From Candidatus Zixiibacteriota bacterium (GTDB taxonomy: Bacteria > Zixibacteria > MSB-5A5 > GN15 > JAAZOE01), in the NCBI GenBank assembly GCA_036480375.1, contig JAZGGI010000012.1, positions 1-64,000 of the forward strand: a DNA stretch of 64,000 bases, given 5' to 3'. The notes under the pieces are model-generated. The model made no database searches, was not told the origin of the DNA, and was given only the letters and a program-made list of their open reading frames with translations. Positions 7,633-15,902 of the stretch are shown here, piece after piece. How positions within the stretch are numbered: the first letter of the stretch is position 1; each line of letters opens with the position of its first letter. Made by a program: the position numbers and the translations under genes.

Positions 7633-8511
7633 ATGAAAGGAATGATCCTTAGTCTATCGGTTTTGGCGCTTTTGTGCGGTCAAATTGTCGCGCAAGACTC
7701 TGCTCCCGATAAGGAAATCTGTATTACCTTCGATGATTTACCGATTGTGCGGGTGCATGATCCGGTAAAGCGGATGATGATGACTGATGAGATTTTGATC
7801 GCACTTGAAGAATTTAAGGCTCCGGCCGCCGGATTTGTCGTCGGTGATAATATCGAAGGCCACTGGGATATTCTCGAATCGTGGCTGGCCGCCGGGCATA
7901 TTTTGGGAAATCATACTTATATGCATTCAGACCTTAATGATTTGCCCCATAAATTATTTATTGAGGATATCGGACGAGGTCATCAGGCTATCGAGAGTCT
8001 GCTCAAAAAGCATAAACAAAAGGGCCGTTATTTTCGCTATCCCTATCTTCATTATGGTCGCAATCATACGATAAAAAAGGCGATAATCGATTATCTGGAT
8101 GAACAGGATTATATAACCGCCCATGTTTCGATCGACACCGATGATTTCGTATATAACCTGCAATTTGAAAAATTATACGAATCCGCCGATTCGGTAGAGA
8201 TAATTCGCCTCGGCAATGAATATATCGATAACATTCTGGAGCGGCTGGAGGACGCCGAAAAACTGTCTCAGGATATTTTGGGCCGACAAGCAAAACATAT
8301 TTTACTTCTTCACGCCAATCGATTGAACAGTTACTTTCTTTATGATTTACTTCTTGAGATAGAAACCCGGGGATATAAATTCATTTCACTTGATAAGGTT
8401 CTTACCGATCCTGTTTATACTCTACTGGAGTCATATACCGGACCAAAGGGATTGTCATATTTTGAAAGATTGGCCAAAAGCGATCCCGATATGCTTCCGG
8501 CCAAAGAATAG
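7633..8511 (+). CDS. secreted polysaccharide deacetylase (NodB homology)
   Basis: A 292-residue exported carbohydrate esterase of family CE4 (NodB-like). The signal peptide is MKGMILSLSVLALLCGQIVAQ. NodB motifs appear in order: ITFDD (catalytic and metal Asp, residues about 30-34), GNHTYMHS (metal-binding His pair), RYPYLHYG (motif 3), SIDTDDF (motif 4 region) and ILLLHANRL (motif 5 with catalytic His). The likely substrate is an N-acetylated cell-wall or matrix polysaccharide. No strong ribosome-binding site exists; the frame is open back to TTG 7597, and ATG 7642 is also possible. The right end of the defective transposon lies about 60 bp upstream, so the 5' region may have been altered. 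Confidence 0.8.
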   Translation: MKGMILSLSVLALLCGQIVAQDSAPDKEICITFDDLPIVRVHDPVKRMMMTDEILIALEEFKAPAAGFVVGDNIEGHWDILESWLAAGHILGNHTYMHSDLNDLPHKLFIEDIGRGHQAIESLLKKHKQKGRYFRYPYLHYGRNHTIKKAIIDYLDEQDYITAHVSIDTDDFVYNLQFEKLYESADSVEIIRLGNEYIDNILERLEDAEKLSQDILGRQAKHILLLHANRLNSYFLYDLLLEIETRGYKFISLDKVLTDPVYTLLESYTGPKGLSYFERLAKSDPDMLPAKE

Positions 8512-8766
8512 AATAGTTTATTCTTTGAAAAATACCACTTCGTTGACATAACATATTAGATTTCAAAAATCATATCCAACCTGTTGAATAATACTATAGT
8601 CACCTAATTTAATCTTGTATTTTTAGACAGGTTAGTATGCGAAATTAAGTGATAAATTTCACAACGAAACTTGACTTTGAACCGGCATTATTAGATATTG
8701 TTATCGAAAGACCCGGGAGGCGCAACAGAAGATATCCGGGGCAGCTTTCATTAGTTGAGTTGGTGT

Positions 8767-9540
8767 ATGGCATCAGTGACGTTGACCGTAGCCAATTACG
8801 AAGGTAACGCCGTTTTGGATATAAAACATCTCTCTATTACCAGGCAAATAATTATTATAGTTGGCGGTTTCGGCAGCGGCAAAACCGAAGTTTCGGTAAA
8901 TCTGGCCAAATACTTATACGCCTCGAGCCATCAACCGGTAACCCTGATTGATTTGGATCTGGTAAATCCTTATTTCCGGACCCGCGAAGCGAAAGACGAA
9001 ATGAAGGAATTGGGGATTGATCTGATCGCTCCCGAAGGCGGGAAATTTTATGCTGATTTGCCGATTTTACTTCCCCAGGTTCGGGGGTTGATTGAGAATC
9101 ATGAGGGACTTCTGATATTTGACGTGGGGGGAGACGCTCAAGGGGCAAAGGCATTGGGTTCGCTTTCGGATTTATTTGAAGATAGTTCCTACGAAATGCT
9201 GATGGTCTTAAACAGCCGACGTCCTCAAACGTCGAGTCGTAAGTCTGCTCTCGAAACGGTGAAGCGAATTGAGGCGACCTCACGGTTGAAATTCACCGGT
9301 TTGATTTCCAATAGTCACATGATTGATGATACCGATGCCGATATTGTCCGCGAAGGATATGACCTGAGTTTGGAAATCAAAAAGAAGACGGGTCTGCCGA
9401 TTCGTTTTGTCAGTTTTAAAAAAACGTTAATTGGCTCTATGGACCTCGGCGATTTTAATTGCCCGATTCTGCCGTTAACCCGATCTTTATTGAAACCCTG
9501 GGAACGAAAAGAAGGTTATTCCCGAGAAGAAAATCAATAG
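8767..9540 (+). CDS. P-loop ATPase of the CobQ/MinD/ParA type, first gene of the oxidoreductase operon
   Basis: A protein of about 257 residues with an N-terminal Walker A, GGFGSGKTE (about residues 33-41), a switch region TLIDLDLVNPYFRTRE with the conserved Asp, and LLIFDVGGDAQGA as Walker B. This is the SIMIBI/deviant-P-loop class. It ends 17 bp before the ferredoxin gene and is co-directional with the eight genes that follow. Genes of this type often accompany 2-oxoacid:ferredoxin oxidoreductase operons, possibly as an assembly or cofactor-insertion factor (inference). The start is uncertain: TTG 8755, ATG 8767 and TTG 8815 are all possible. Confidence 0.65.
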   Translation: MASVTLTVANYEGNAVLDIKHLSITRQIIIIVGGFGSGKTEVSVNLAKYLYASSHQPVTLIDLDLVNPYFRTREAKDEMKELGIDLIAPEGGKFYADLPILLPQVRGLIENHEGLLIFDVGGDAQGAKALGSLSDLFEDSSYEMLMVLNSRRPQTSSRKSALETVKRIEATSRLKFTGLISNSHMIDDTDADIVREGYDLSLEIKKKTGLPIRFVSFKKTLIGSMDLGDFNCPILPLTRSLLKPWERKEGYSREENQ

Positions 9541-9557
9541 CGAAGGGAACGCGATTT

Positions 9558-9791
9558 ATGCCCGGTGTAAGAATAGATAAAAATTACTGCAAAGGCTGCG
9601 AATTGTGCGTTGCGGCCTGCCCCATGCAGATATTGAAAATGTCAAAAGATATTAATCTCAAGGGTTATTTTTATGCGCGGTTGCATGAACCGACTAAATG
9701 TATCGGCTGCCGTATCTGCGCCATAATCTGCCCCGATGTGGCGATTAATATATTGACCCACGGAACTCACTTTGCCCTATTTGAATATTAA
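9558..9791 (+). CDS. 2-oxoacid:ferredoxin oxidoreductase, ferredoxin (delta) subunit
   Basis: A 77-residue 2x[4Fe-4S] ferredoxin. The two cluster motifs are CKGCELCVAACP and CIGCRICAIICP, the usual CxxCxxCxxxCP pattern. GAAGGG precedes the ATG at 9558. The gene lies between the P-loop ATPase and the alpha-subunit gene, the place of korD/vorD in four-subunit 2-oxoacid oxidoreductases. Its role is to pass electrons from the TPP/[4Fe-4S] core to a soluble ferredoxin or, here, perhaps to the Nuo-like subunits encoded downstream. Confidence 0.85.
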   Translation: MPGVRIDKNYCKGCELCVAACPMQILKMSKDINLKGYFYARLHEPTKCIGCRICAIICPDVAINILTHGTHFALFEY

Positions 9792-9806
9792 CGGAGACAA
9801 AAATAG

Positions 9807-10886
9807 ATGGCTAAGAAATTAATGAAAGGAAACGAGGCGATCGGAGAGGCTGCCATTGCGGCCGGAGCGGTAAATTACTTCGCTTATCCGATAACGCCTC
9901 AAAGCGAAGTCGCCGAGTATCTCTGCTGGCGATTACCCGAGGTCGGTGGCGTGTTCGTTCAGGCCGAATCGGAAGTTGCCGTCGGCAATATGCTTTTAGG
10001 AGCGGCGGCGACGGGGAAACGAATTTTTACGACTTCCTCAAGCCCGGGAATAAGTTTGATGCAGGAGGCCTTATCATATATGGCGGGGGATCATCTGCCG
10101 GTGGTGATTGTCAATATCATGCGGGGCGGCCCCGGTCTCGGTGGAATTTTGCCGGCCCAGTCCGATTATAATCAGGCCGTCAAAGGCGGCGGGCATGGCG
10201 ATTATCGCGTGATAGTCCTGGCGCCTTCTTCGGTTCAGGAAGCGGTTGACCTGACAATTCTGGCCTTTGATTTAGCCGATAAATATCTCAATCCGGTCAT
10301 GATTATCGGTGACGGAATGATCGGGCAGATGATGGAATCGGTTGAATTTCCCGAAAAATATCGGGCTCAGAACAATCCCGATGACGCCGATTGGACGTTG
10401 ACCGGAGCCGACGGACGTGAAGCGCGGATAACTCGTTCGCTGTTTTTAAATCCCGAAAAATTGGAAGATAATAGCTTTTTACTGGATAAAAAATACAAGA
10501 AGATTAGAAAAAACGAACGCCGCTACGAACTTTATAAAATGTCTGAAAAGACCCGGTTGATGATTGTTTCGTATGGTACCATGGCCCGAATTTGTCAGAC
10601 CGCTATTGACGAATTAGAAAAAGAGGGGATTCATGTCGGCCTCTTTCGACCCATTACTTTATTCCCCTATCCCGAGCAGGAAATTTACGCTGAAGGCACC
10701 AAAAAAAATATTAAGAAAATTTTAACGATTGAGATGAGTACCGGACAGATGGTGGAAGATGTCGAGCGGTGTATCAAAGGTAAAAAACCGATTGAGTTTT
10801 TTGGCCGGACGGGCGGAATCGTTCCGACTCCCAATGAGGTCAAGGATAAAGTTCGCCAGATGCTGCGGATAAAAAAGAAAAAATAA
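9807..10886 (+). CDS. vorB: 2-oxoacid:ferredoxin oxidoreductase alpha subunit (VorB-like)
   Basis: A 359-residue pyrimidine-binding and transketolase C-terminal-like subunit. Diagnostic stretches are MKGNEAIGEAAIAAGAVNYF, AYPITPQSEVAEYL, TSSSPGISLMQEALSY and MRGGPGLGG, very like VorB (2-oxoisovalerate) and KorA (2-oxoglutarate) subunits. There is no fused gamma domain, which is encoded separately downstream. The reaction is oxidative decarboxylation of a 2-oxoacid plus CoA to acyl-CoA and CO2 with reduction of ferredoxin, reversible in anaerobes. I cannot decide between branched-chain 2-oxoacids and 2-oxoglutarate from sequence; the vorB symbol reflects the N-terminal similarity only. Confidence 0.85.
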   Translation: MAKKLMKGNEAIGEAAIAAGAVNYFAYPITPQSEVAEYLCWRLPEVGGVFVQAESEVAVGNMLLGAAATGKRIFTTSSSPGISLMQEALSYMAGDHLPVVIVNIMRGGPGLGGILPAQSDYNQAVKGGGHGDYRVIVLAPSSVQEAVDLTILAFDLADKYLNPVMIIGDGMIGQMMESVEFPEKYRAQNNPDDADWTLTGADGREARITRSLFLNPEKLEDNSFLLDKKYKKIRKNERRYELYKMSEKTRLMIVSYGTMARICQTAIDELEKEGIHVGLFRPITLFPYPEQEIYAEGTKKNIKKILTIEMSTGQMVEDVERCIKGKKPIEFFGRTGGIVPTPNEVKDKVRQMLRIKKKK

Positions 10887-10899
10887 TATCGAGGACATC

Positions 10900-11661
10900 A
10901 TGTCAAATTCGGAAACGACAGTATTCAAACGGCCCGAGTCGCTGAGTGAAAATATTACTCATTATTGCCCCGGGTGCACCCATGGCGTCATTCACCGCAT
11001 CGTCGCGGAATCATTGGATGAGTTGGGCGTTAAGGGCAAATCGGTCGGCATTGCGCCGGTGGGCTGCTCGGTATTGATATACAATTATTTTAATATTGAT
11101 TTTCTGGAAGCGCCGCACGGTCGAGCGCCCGCTGTGGCAACCGGCTTTAAGCGGGTTCGACCCGACATGATAGTCTTTACTTATCAGGGCGACGGCGATT
11201 TGGCATCGATCGGTATGGCCGAGATAATTCATGCCGCCAATCGAGGAGAGAAATTTACGACAATCTTCGTCAACAATGCGATTTACGGTATGACTGGCGG
11301 GCAGATGGCGCCCACGACTATGCCGGGGCAAAAGACGACGACATCTCCGGCGGGGCGCGATGTTAATCTGGCCGGGCATCCAATTCGGATGTCGGAGCTG
11401 TTGGCAACTTTGAAAACCCCGTCGTTTATCGCGCGTACTTCGGTACATTCTCCTATGCACGTTATAAACACCAAGAAGATTATTAAAAAGGCGTTTCGTC
11501 TTCAAAAAGAGAATAAATGTTTTTCATTAGTCGAAGTGCTCTCGACCTGTCCCACCAACTGGGGAATTCCGCCGTGTGACGCGACCGAATGGGTCGCTTC
11601 CGATATGGAGCCGTATTATCCTCTGGCGATTTATAAAGATTATATTGAGGGAGAGAATTAA
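10900..11661 (+). CDS. 2-oxoacid:ferredoxin oxidoreductase beta subunit (TPP-binding)
   Basis: A 253-residue TPP-binding subunit. HYCPGCTHG carries the N-terminal Cys pair of the proximal cluster region. The TPP/Mg motif is YQGDGDLASIGMAE ... FVNNAIYGMTGGQMAPTT. It starts 13 bp after the alpha subunit and ends two bases before the gamma subunit, so the genes are co-translated. Together with alpha, gamma and ferredoxin subunits it forms the oxidoreductase core in the cytoplasm. Confidence 0.88.
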   Translation: MSNSETTVFKRPESLSENITHYCPGCTHGVIHRIVAESLDELGVKGKSVGIAPVGCSVLIYNYFNIDFLEAPHGRAPAVATGFKRVRPDMIVFTYQGDGDLASIGMAEIIHAANRGEKFTTIFVNNAIYGMTGGQMAPTTMPGQKTTTSPAGRDVNLAGHPIRMSELLATLKTPSFIARTSVHSPMHVINTKKIIKKAFRLQKENKCFSLVEVLSTCPTNWGIPPCDATEWVASDMEPYYPLAIYKDYIEGEN

Positions 11662-11663
11662 TC

Positions 11664-12215
11664 ATGACCGGGCAAATTGAAGTCGTATTCGCCGGATTCG
11701 GCGGGCAGGGTGTTATGACGGCCGGACAGCTTTTGGCCTATACGGCCATGGAGGAAGGTAAAAAAGTTTGCTGGATTCCTTCCTACGGACCGGAGATGCG
11801 GGGTGGCACGGCCAACTGCACCGTCGTGGTTTCCGACATTAGCATCGGATCGCCGATTATAAACAATCCCATGTCGGCCTGTGTTTTTAATCGTCCCTCT
11901 CTTGATAAATTCGCGCCGCTTCTCAAAGAAAACGGTTTGCTGCTGATAAATAACTCACTGATTGACGTAACGTCCGGACGGGGTGATTTAAACGAACTCT
12001 TGGTGCCGGTTAATGATATCGCTATTAAGGTCGGGAGTCCGAAAGTAGCCAATATGGTCATGCTGGCGGCCTTTGTCGGAGCGACCGATATCGTGAAATT
12101 CAAATCTTTGAAAGATATGTTTACTAAAAAAATGGGAAAGAAAAAAAGCCTTCTTGAGATTAATCACGCGGCTCTCGATGAAGGCCGCAAATTGGGGAAG
12201 AGAATAAAGGTTTAA
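11664..12215 (+). CDS. 2-oxoacid:ferredoxin oxidoreductase gamma subunit
   Basis: A 183-residue gamma (CoA-domain) subunit. The N-terminus has VVFAGFGGQGVMTAGQLLAY, and SYGPEMRGGTANCTVVVSD is the family hallmark. The ATG at 11664 is two bases after the beta-subunit stop, so translational coupling is likely. With this gene the four-subunit set (delta, alpha, beta, gamma) is complete in a single operon. Confidence 0.88.
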   Translation: MTGQIEVVFAGFGGQGVMTAGQLLAYTAMEEGKKVCWIPSYGPEMRGGTANCTVVVSDISIGSPIINNPMSACVFNRPSLDKFAPLLKENGLLLINNSLIDVTSGRGDLNELLVPVNDIAIKVGSPKVANMVMLAAFVGATDIVKFKSLKDMFTKKMGKKKSLLEINHAALDEGRKLGKRIKV

Positions 12216-12225
12216 GGAAATATAC

Positions 12226-12681
12226 ATGTCCAAACGCACAGCCAGGTTGGAGACAATTTTAGATCGTAATCCGCGAGATCCGTCTTCGTTAATTACCGTT
12301 CTTCAGGATATACAAAAGGAATTTCGTTATTTGCCGGTTGAAGTACTGTCCGATGCCGCCCAAGCTCTCAATGTTCCCTTAAGCAAAATATTCAGCGCTT
12401 CTACTTTTTATAAGGCATTCAGCCTTACGCCTCGAGGCGAGACGATTATCAGAATTTGCAAAGGAACCGCATGCCATATCAAAGGCGCCGATTTGCTATT
12501 GGAGCAATTGGAGTCCGCTCTTAACATCCGCGCCGGTGAGACAAGTTCGGATTTGAAATTTACGGTTGAAGTCGTCAATTGCGTCGGGGCCTGCGCCATG
12601 GCTCCGGTTATGATGGTTAATAACAAATATCATGGACATGTCAGGGTTGACAGGGCGGTCAGATTGGCTAAGAAGGGTTGA
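12226..12681 (+). CDS. NuoE-like [2Fe-2S] subunit
   Basis: A 151-residue thioredoxin-like [2Fe-2S] protein of the NuoE/HydA-associated 24-kDa family. The cluster Cys are in CKGTACHIKGA and VNCVGACAMAP (C-x4-C and C-x3-C). The N-terminal helical part (YLPVEVLSDAAQALNVPLSK) is typical. It begins 10 bp after the gamma subunit and ends two bases before the NuoF-like start. With the next three genes it forms an NAD(H)-linked electron-transfer module; no other complex I genes are present here. Confidence 0.88.
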   Translation: MSKRTARLETILDRNPRDPSSLITVLQDIQKEFRYLPVEVLSDAAQALNVPLSKIFSASTFYKAFSLTPRGETIIRICKGTACHIKGADLLLEQLESALNIRAGETSSDLKFTVEVVNCVGACAMAPVMMVNNKYHGHVRVDRAVRLAKKG

Positions 12682-12682
12682 G

Positions 12683-14539
12683 ATGCGAATAGGTACGATA
12701 GATAAATTGGATAAATTCCGGGCGAAATGCGAAAGGCAATTTAAGGCTCAAAAGAAAAAGATTATAGTTTGCCTTGGGCCGGGCTGCCTTGCCTCCGGCT
12801 CCGATAAAATACTCGATGAATTCAAATCGGTATTGAAGAAGAAAAAAATCAAAGGCATAACGGTTGAGACGGTCAAAAAAACCGGGTGCCATGGGTTTTG
12901 CGCCTGCGGCCCGCTGGTGGTGATTGAACCGGAAGGCATCTTTTACGCCAAAGTTAAAAAAATACACGTGAAAGATATTATAGAAAAGACTCTTCTCAAG
13001 GGAGAGATAATTGAGAAATTACTTTATACTGATCCGCATAAAAAGAGTAAAAAATACACTGACTATAGATCGATTCCTTTTTACAAATATCAGACACGGA
13101 TTTCGCTTCGTAATCTTGGCCTGATAGATCCCGATGAAATTACCGACTATATCGCCGCAGGGGGGTACGCGGCTCTGGCAAAAGCTCTCACAAAAATGAA
13201 GCCCCAAAAAATAATCAATGAAGTCAGTAAATCGGGGTTGCGCGGCCGAGGCGGGGGCGGGTTTTCTACCGGACGAAAATGGGCCACCTGCGCCAAAGTT
13301 GATGATGAACCGCGTTTCGTGATTTGCAATGGCGACGAAGGCGATCCCGGCGCCTTTATGGATCGATGTATTATGGAAGGCGATCCCCATTCGATTCTGG
13401 AAGGTATGATAATTTGCGCTTTTGCCGTCGGGTCGCATGATGGATATATTTATGTTCGTGAAGAATATCCGCTGGCGGTCGTCAATCTTCAGCGAGCTAT
13501 CGAAGCCGCGAGAGAACTTGGTTTGCTGGGCGAAAACATTCTGGGCACCGGGTTCAGCTATGATATAAAAATAATTCGTGGTGCAGGAGCCTTTGTCTGC
13601 GGCGAATCTTCAGCATTGATGAAATCGGTAGCCGGAGAAATTGGCGAACCTCGCGCCAAATATATCCGTTCCGTCGTCAAAGGCGTCTATGATAAACCGA
13701 CCGTGCTCAATAATGTCGAAACGTTTGCCACCGTTCCGGTCATAATCGAAAAAGGCTCAAAATGGTTTGCCTCGATCGGCACCGAAAAAAGCGCCGGCAC
13801 TAAGGCATTCTCATTGGCCGGAAAAGTACGCAATACCGGATTGATTGAAGTGCCGATGGGAATGACCCTCCGAGACATAATCTATAAAATCGGCGGTGGA
13901 ATTGAAGAAGATCGACAGTTTAAAGCGGTACAGACAGGCGGTCCTTCGGGTGGATGTTTGCCTGAAGGCAAAATTGATTTACCGGTTGATTTTGATACCC
14001 TGACAAAAGCCGGTTCGATGATGGGTTCAGGCGGTATGATTGTCATGGACGAACGCACCTGCATGGTCGAACTGGCGCGATATTTCCTCGATTTTCTGGT
14101 TTCTGAATCATGCGGCAAATGTGTTCCGTGCCGGGAAGGCTTGCATCAGTTACTAATCTTATGTACGAAGATTACCAGGGGTAAGGCGTCGGAAAACGAT
14201 CTGGACTTGATGGAAAAATTATCGAAGGTTATCCAGGTCGGCTCACTATGTGGTCTGGGCCAGTCCGGTCCCAATCCATTTATGAGCACGGTTCAGTATT
14301 TTCGTGATGAATATCTGAGTCATATCACTGATTGCAAATGTCCCGGGCGCTCATGCCGAGCGCTTATTACTTACACGATAAATGACAAATGTAACGGCTG
14401 TGTCGCCTGTATTTCGGTATGTCCGGAAAAAGCAATCACCGGAGAAAAAAAGAAATTGCATGTTATCGACCAGGATAAATGTTCGCAATGCGGTTCCTGC
14501 GAAGTGGTGTGCAAATATGACGCGATAGATATTACTTGA
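12683..14539 (+). CDS. NuoF-like FMN/NADH-binding flavoprotein with fused ferredoxin domains
   Basis: A 618-residue protein of the NuoF/HydB type. N-terminal [2Fe-2S] thioredoxin-like domain (CLGPGC and CHGFCACGP, residues about 33-90). Central FMN/NADH-binding domain with GRGGGGFSTGRKW and NGDEGDPGAFMDR. SLBB-like region at about 400-480. NuoF-type [4Fe-4S] motif SCGKCVPCREG with a later Cys. C-terminal 2x[4Fe-4S] ferredoxin (CNGCVACISVCP, CSQCGSCEVVC). I use the ATG at 12683, one base after the NuoE-like stop. This arrangement matches subunits of electron-bifurcating hydrogenases and of BamH-like or aldehyde-oxidoreductase-linked complexes, not classical complex I. It is the likely NAD(H) site. 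Confidence 0.88.
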   Translation: MRIGTIDKLDKFRAKCERQFKAQKKKIIVCLGPGCLASGSDKILDEFKSVLKKKKIKGITVETVKKTGCHGFCACGPLVVIEPEGIFYAKVKKIHVKDIIEKTLLKGEIIEKLLYTDPHKKSKKYTDYRSIPFYKYQTRISLRNLGLIDPDEITDYIAAGGYAALAKALTKMKPQKIINEVSKSGLRGRGGGGFSTGRKWATCAKVDDEPRFVICNGDEGDPGAFMDRCIMEGDPHSILEGMIICAFAVGSHDGYIYVREEYPLAVVNLQRAIEAARELGLLGENILGTGFSYDIKIIRGAGAFVCGESSALMKSVAGEIGEPRAKYIRSVVKGVYDKPTVLNNVETFATVPVIIEKGSKWFASIGTEKSAGTKAFSLAGKVRNTGLIEVPMGMTLRDIIYKIGGGIEEDRQFKAVQTGGPSGGCLPEGKIDLPVDFDTLTKAGSMMGSGGMIVMDERTCMVELARYFLDFLVSESCGKCVPCREGLHQLLILCTKITRGKASENDLDLMEKLSKVIQVGSLCGLGQSGPNPFMSTVQYFRDEYLSHITDCKCPGRSCRALITYTINDKCNGCVACISVCPEKAITGEKKKLHVIDQDKCSQCGSCEVVCKYDAIDIT

Positions 14540-14549
14540 TGGGTGTTTT

Positions 14550-15326
14550 ATGTTGAATATGCAAATAAATGGAAAGATGGTTAAAGCCGTAGAAGGCGAA
14601 TATATCCTGAATACAATTAGGCGTGAAGGGATTGATATCCCGGTTCTGTGCGATCATAAGGCATTGGAACCATGTGGAGCCTGCCGCCTGTGTATGGTGG
14701 AAATTTCAAAGCCCGAATGGGATGGGTGGACCAGGCATGTGACTTCCTGCTTGTATCCTGCTGAAGAAGGCTTGATAATAAATACGCATACACCGCAAGT
14801 GACGGAAATCCGCCGCACTATTCTGGATTTGTATCTGGCTCGATGTCCCAATTCGGATGTCATTCAAAAAATGGCGGGTGAGTATGGGATACAAAAAACG
14901 AGCTTTGAAACTATTCCCGACGGCGATAACTGTATTATGTGCTACGCCTGTACTCGGGCCTGTGAAGTCCTTGGCAAAAGCGCTATATCGGCCGTTCAGC
15001 GTGGCCCGGATAAAGCGATCGCTCCACCGTTTGATAAAGAGCCGCCTGATTGCATCGGATGTTTAAGTTGCGCTCATGTATGTCCGACCAATGTAATCGA
15101 ATGGAACGAAAGTAACGGTACCCGGACGATTTGGAATAAGAAATTCGAGATGATTTCTTGTGCAAAATGCGGCAAAACGACAACGACCCGGGAATTTGCC
15201 GAATATATCATCGAAAAGCGGGATATACCCAAAGAGTATTTTGATATCTGTGATGACTGTAAACGAACGGAGCTGGCTCAAAAAATGGGCCGTCTCGTTG
15301 ACGGGGCAAAGGAGGTGGCGATATGA
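14550..15326 (+). CDS. NuoG-like iron-sulfur subunit (N-terminal part only)
   Basis: A 258-residue protein equivalent to the N-terminal iron-sulfur part of NuoG. [2Fe-2S] plant-type ferredoxin domain (LCDHKALEPCGACRLCMVE, then a fourth Cys in TSCLYP). The complex-I His-Cys3 [4Fe-4S] segment is degenerate (LARCPNSDVIQKMAGEYG). 2x[4Fe-4S] ferredoxin domain (CIMCYACTRACE, CIGCLSCAHVCP). C-terminal CAKCG ... CDDC zinc-ribbon-like pair. The molybdopterin-like part of NuoG is absent. The stop overlaps the next start (ATGA at 15323-15326), so the two are coupled. It should wire the NuoF-like flavoprotein to ferredoxin donors. Confidence 0.85.
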   Translation: MLNMQINGKMVKAVEGEYILNTIRREGIDIPVLCDHKALEPCGACRLCMVEISKPEWDGWTRHVTSCLYPAEEGLIINTHTPQVTEIRRTILDLYLARCPNSDVIQKMAGEYGIQKTSFETIPDGDNCIMCYACTRACEVLGKSAISAVQRGPDKAIAPPFDKEPPDCIGCLSCAHVCPTNVIEWNESNGTRTIWNKKFEMISCAKCGKTTTTREFAEYIIEKRDIPKEYFDICDDCKRTELAQKMGRLVDGAKEVAI

Positions 15327-15736
15327 TTACTTACAGATTTATCGTCAATCCTTCGCTATGCACCGGATGCCGTACTTGCGAGCTGGCCTGCGCTTTTACC
15401 CATACTCAGGATCGCAAACCGGGGAGGAGCAGAATCTATCCGATTGCCTACGGCCCCGACAAATATGTTCCGGTCGCCTGTTTGCAATGCGATGACGCCG
15501 CCTGCGTTAAATCATGCATGTTTGATGCCTTAAAGCGCAACGAAATCACCGGCGCGATTGATCTCGACCGTGAACGGTGTGTCAAGTGTATGGCCTGCGT
15601 TGCGGCCTGTCCCTTCGGATGCGCCCTGGCCGACGACGTCCACGACGAAGTCGTAAAATGCGATATTTGCCACGGGACTCCGGCGTGTGTTCAGTTTTGC
15701 CCGACCAAGGCGCTGGAGTATAAAAAAATAGGTTAA
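15323..15736 (+). CDS. polyferredoxin of the HycB/CooF/AOR-associated type
   Basis: A 137-residue electron-transfer protein with motifs for up to four [4Fe-4S] clusters: CTGCRTCELAC, CLQCDDAACVKSC, CVKCMACVAACP and CDICHGTPACVQFCP. This is the pattern of small iron-sulfur subunits of formate, CO and aldehyde oxidoreductases. It is the last gene of the operon, coupled to the NuoG-like gene by an ATGA overlap. No hydrogenase, CO dehydrogenase or aldehyde oxidoreductase catalytic gene is adjacent, so the most economical partner is the 2-oxoacid oxidoreductase encoded upstream. Confidence 0.85.
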   Translation: MITYRFIVNPSLCTGCRTCELACAFTHTQDRKPGRSRIYPIAYGPDKYVPVACLQCDDAACVKSCMFDALKRNEITGAIDLDRERCVKCMACVAACPFGCALADDVHDEVVKCDICHGTPACVQFCPTKALEYKKIG

Positions 15737-15777
15737 TACATTCTCTCAGACCTGGTAAAACAATAACTCATATAAAA

Positions 15778-15805
15778 CCGATTGACAATCAATCGGCTTT
15801 TTATT
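15778..15805 (+). terminator. intrinsic terminator of the oxidoreductase operon
   Basis: A perfect 8-bp stem CCGATTGA-CAA-TCAATCGG is followed by CTTTTTATT. It lies 42 bp after the polyferredoxin stop. Confidence 0.85.
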
Positions 15806-15902
15806 CGGATAACAAAAATATCGTCTTGGTTGACTAAAAAGCGAAATCTTTTTATATAGGTACATTAAAGGGTGATAAATATTGCATTTGTGAGGTGGTT
15901 TT

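Noticed and set aside
12226-15736. A complete complex I (nuo) operon
   Set aside because: Only NuoE/F/G-like soluble subunits are present; no membrane or NuoB/C/D/I subunits, and the NuoG-like protein is only the N-terminal part.
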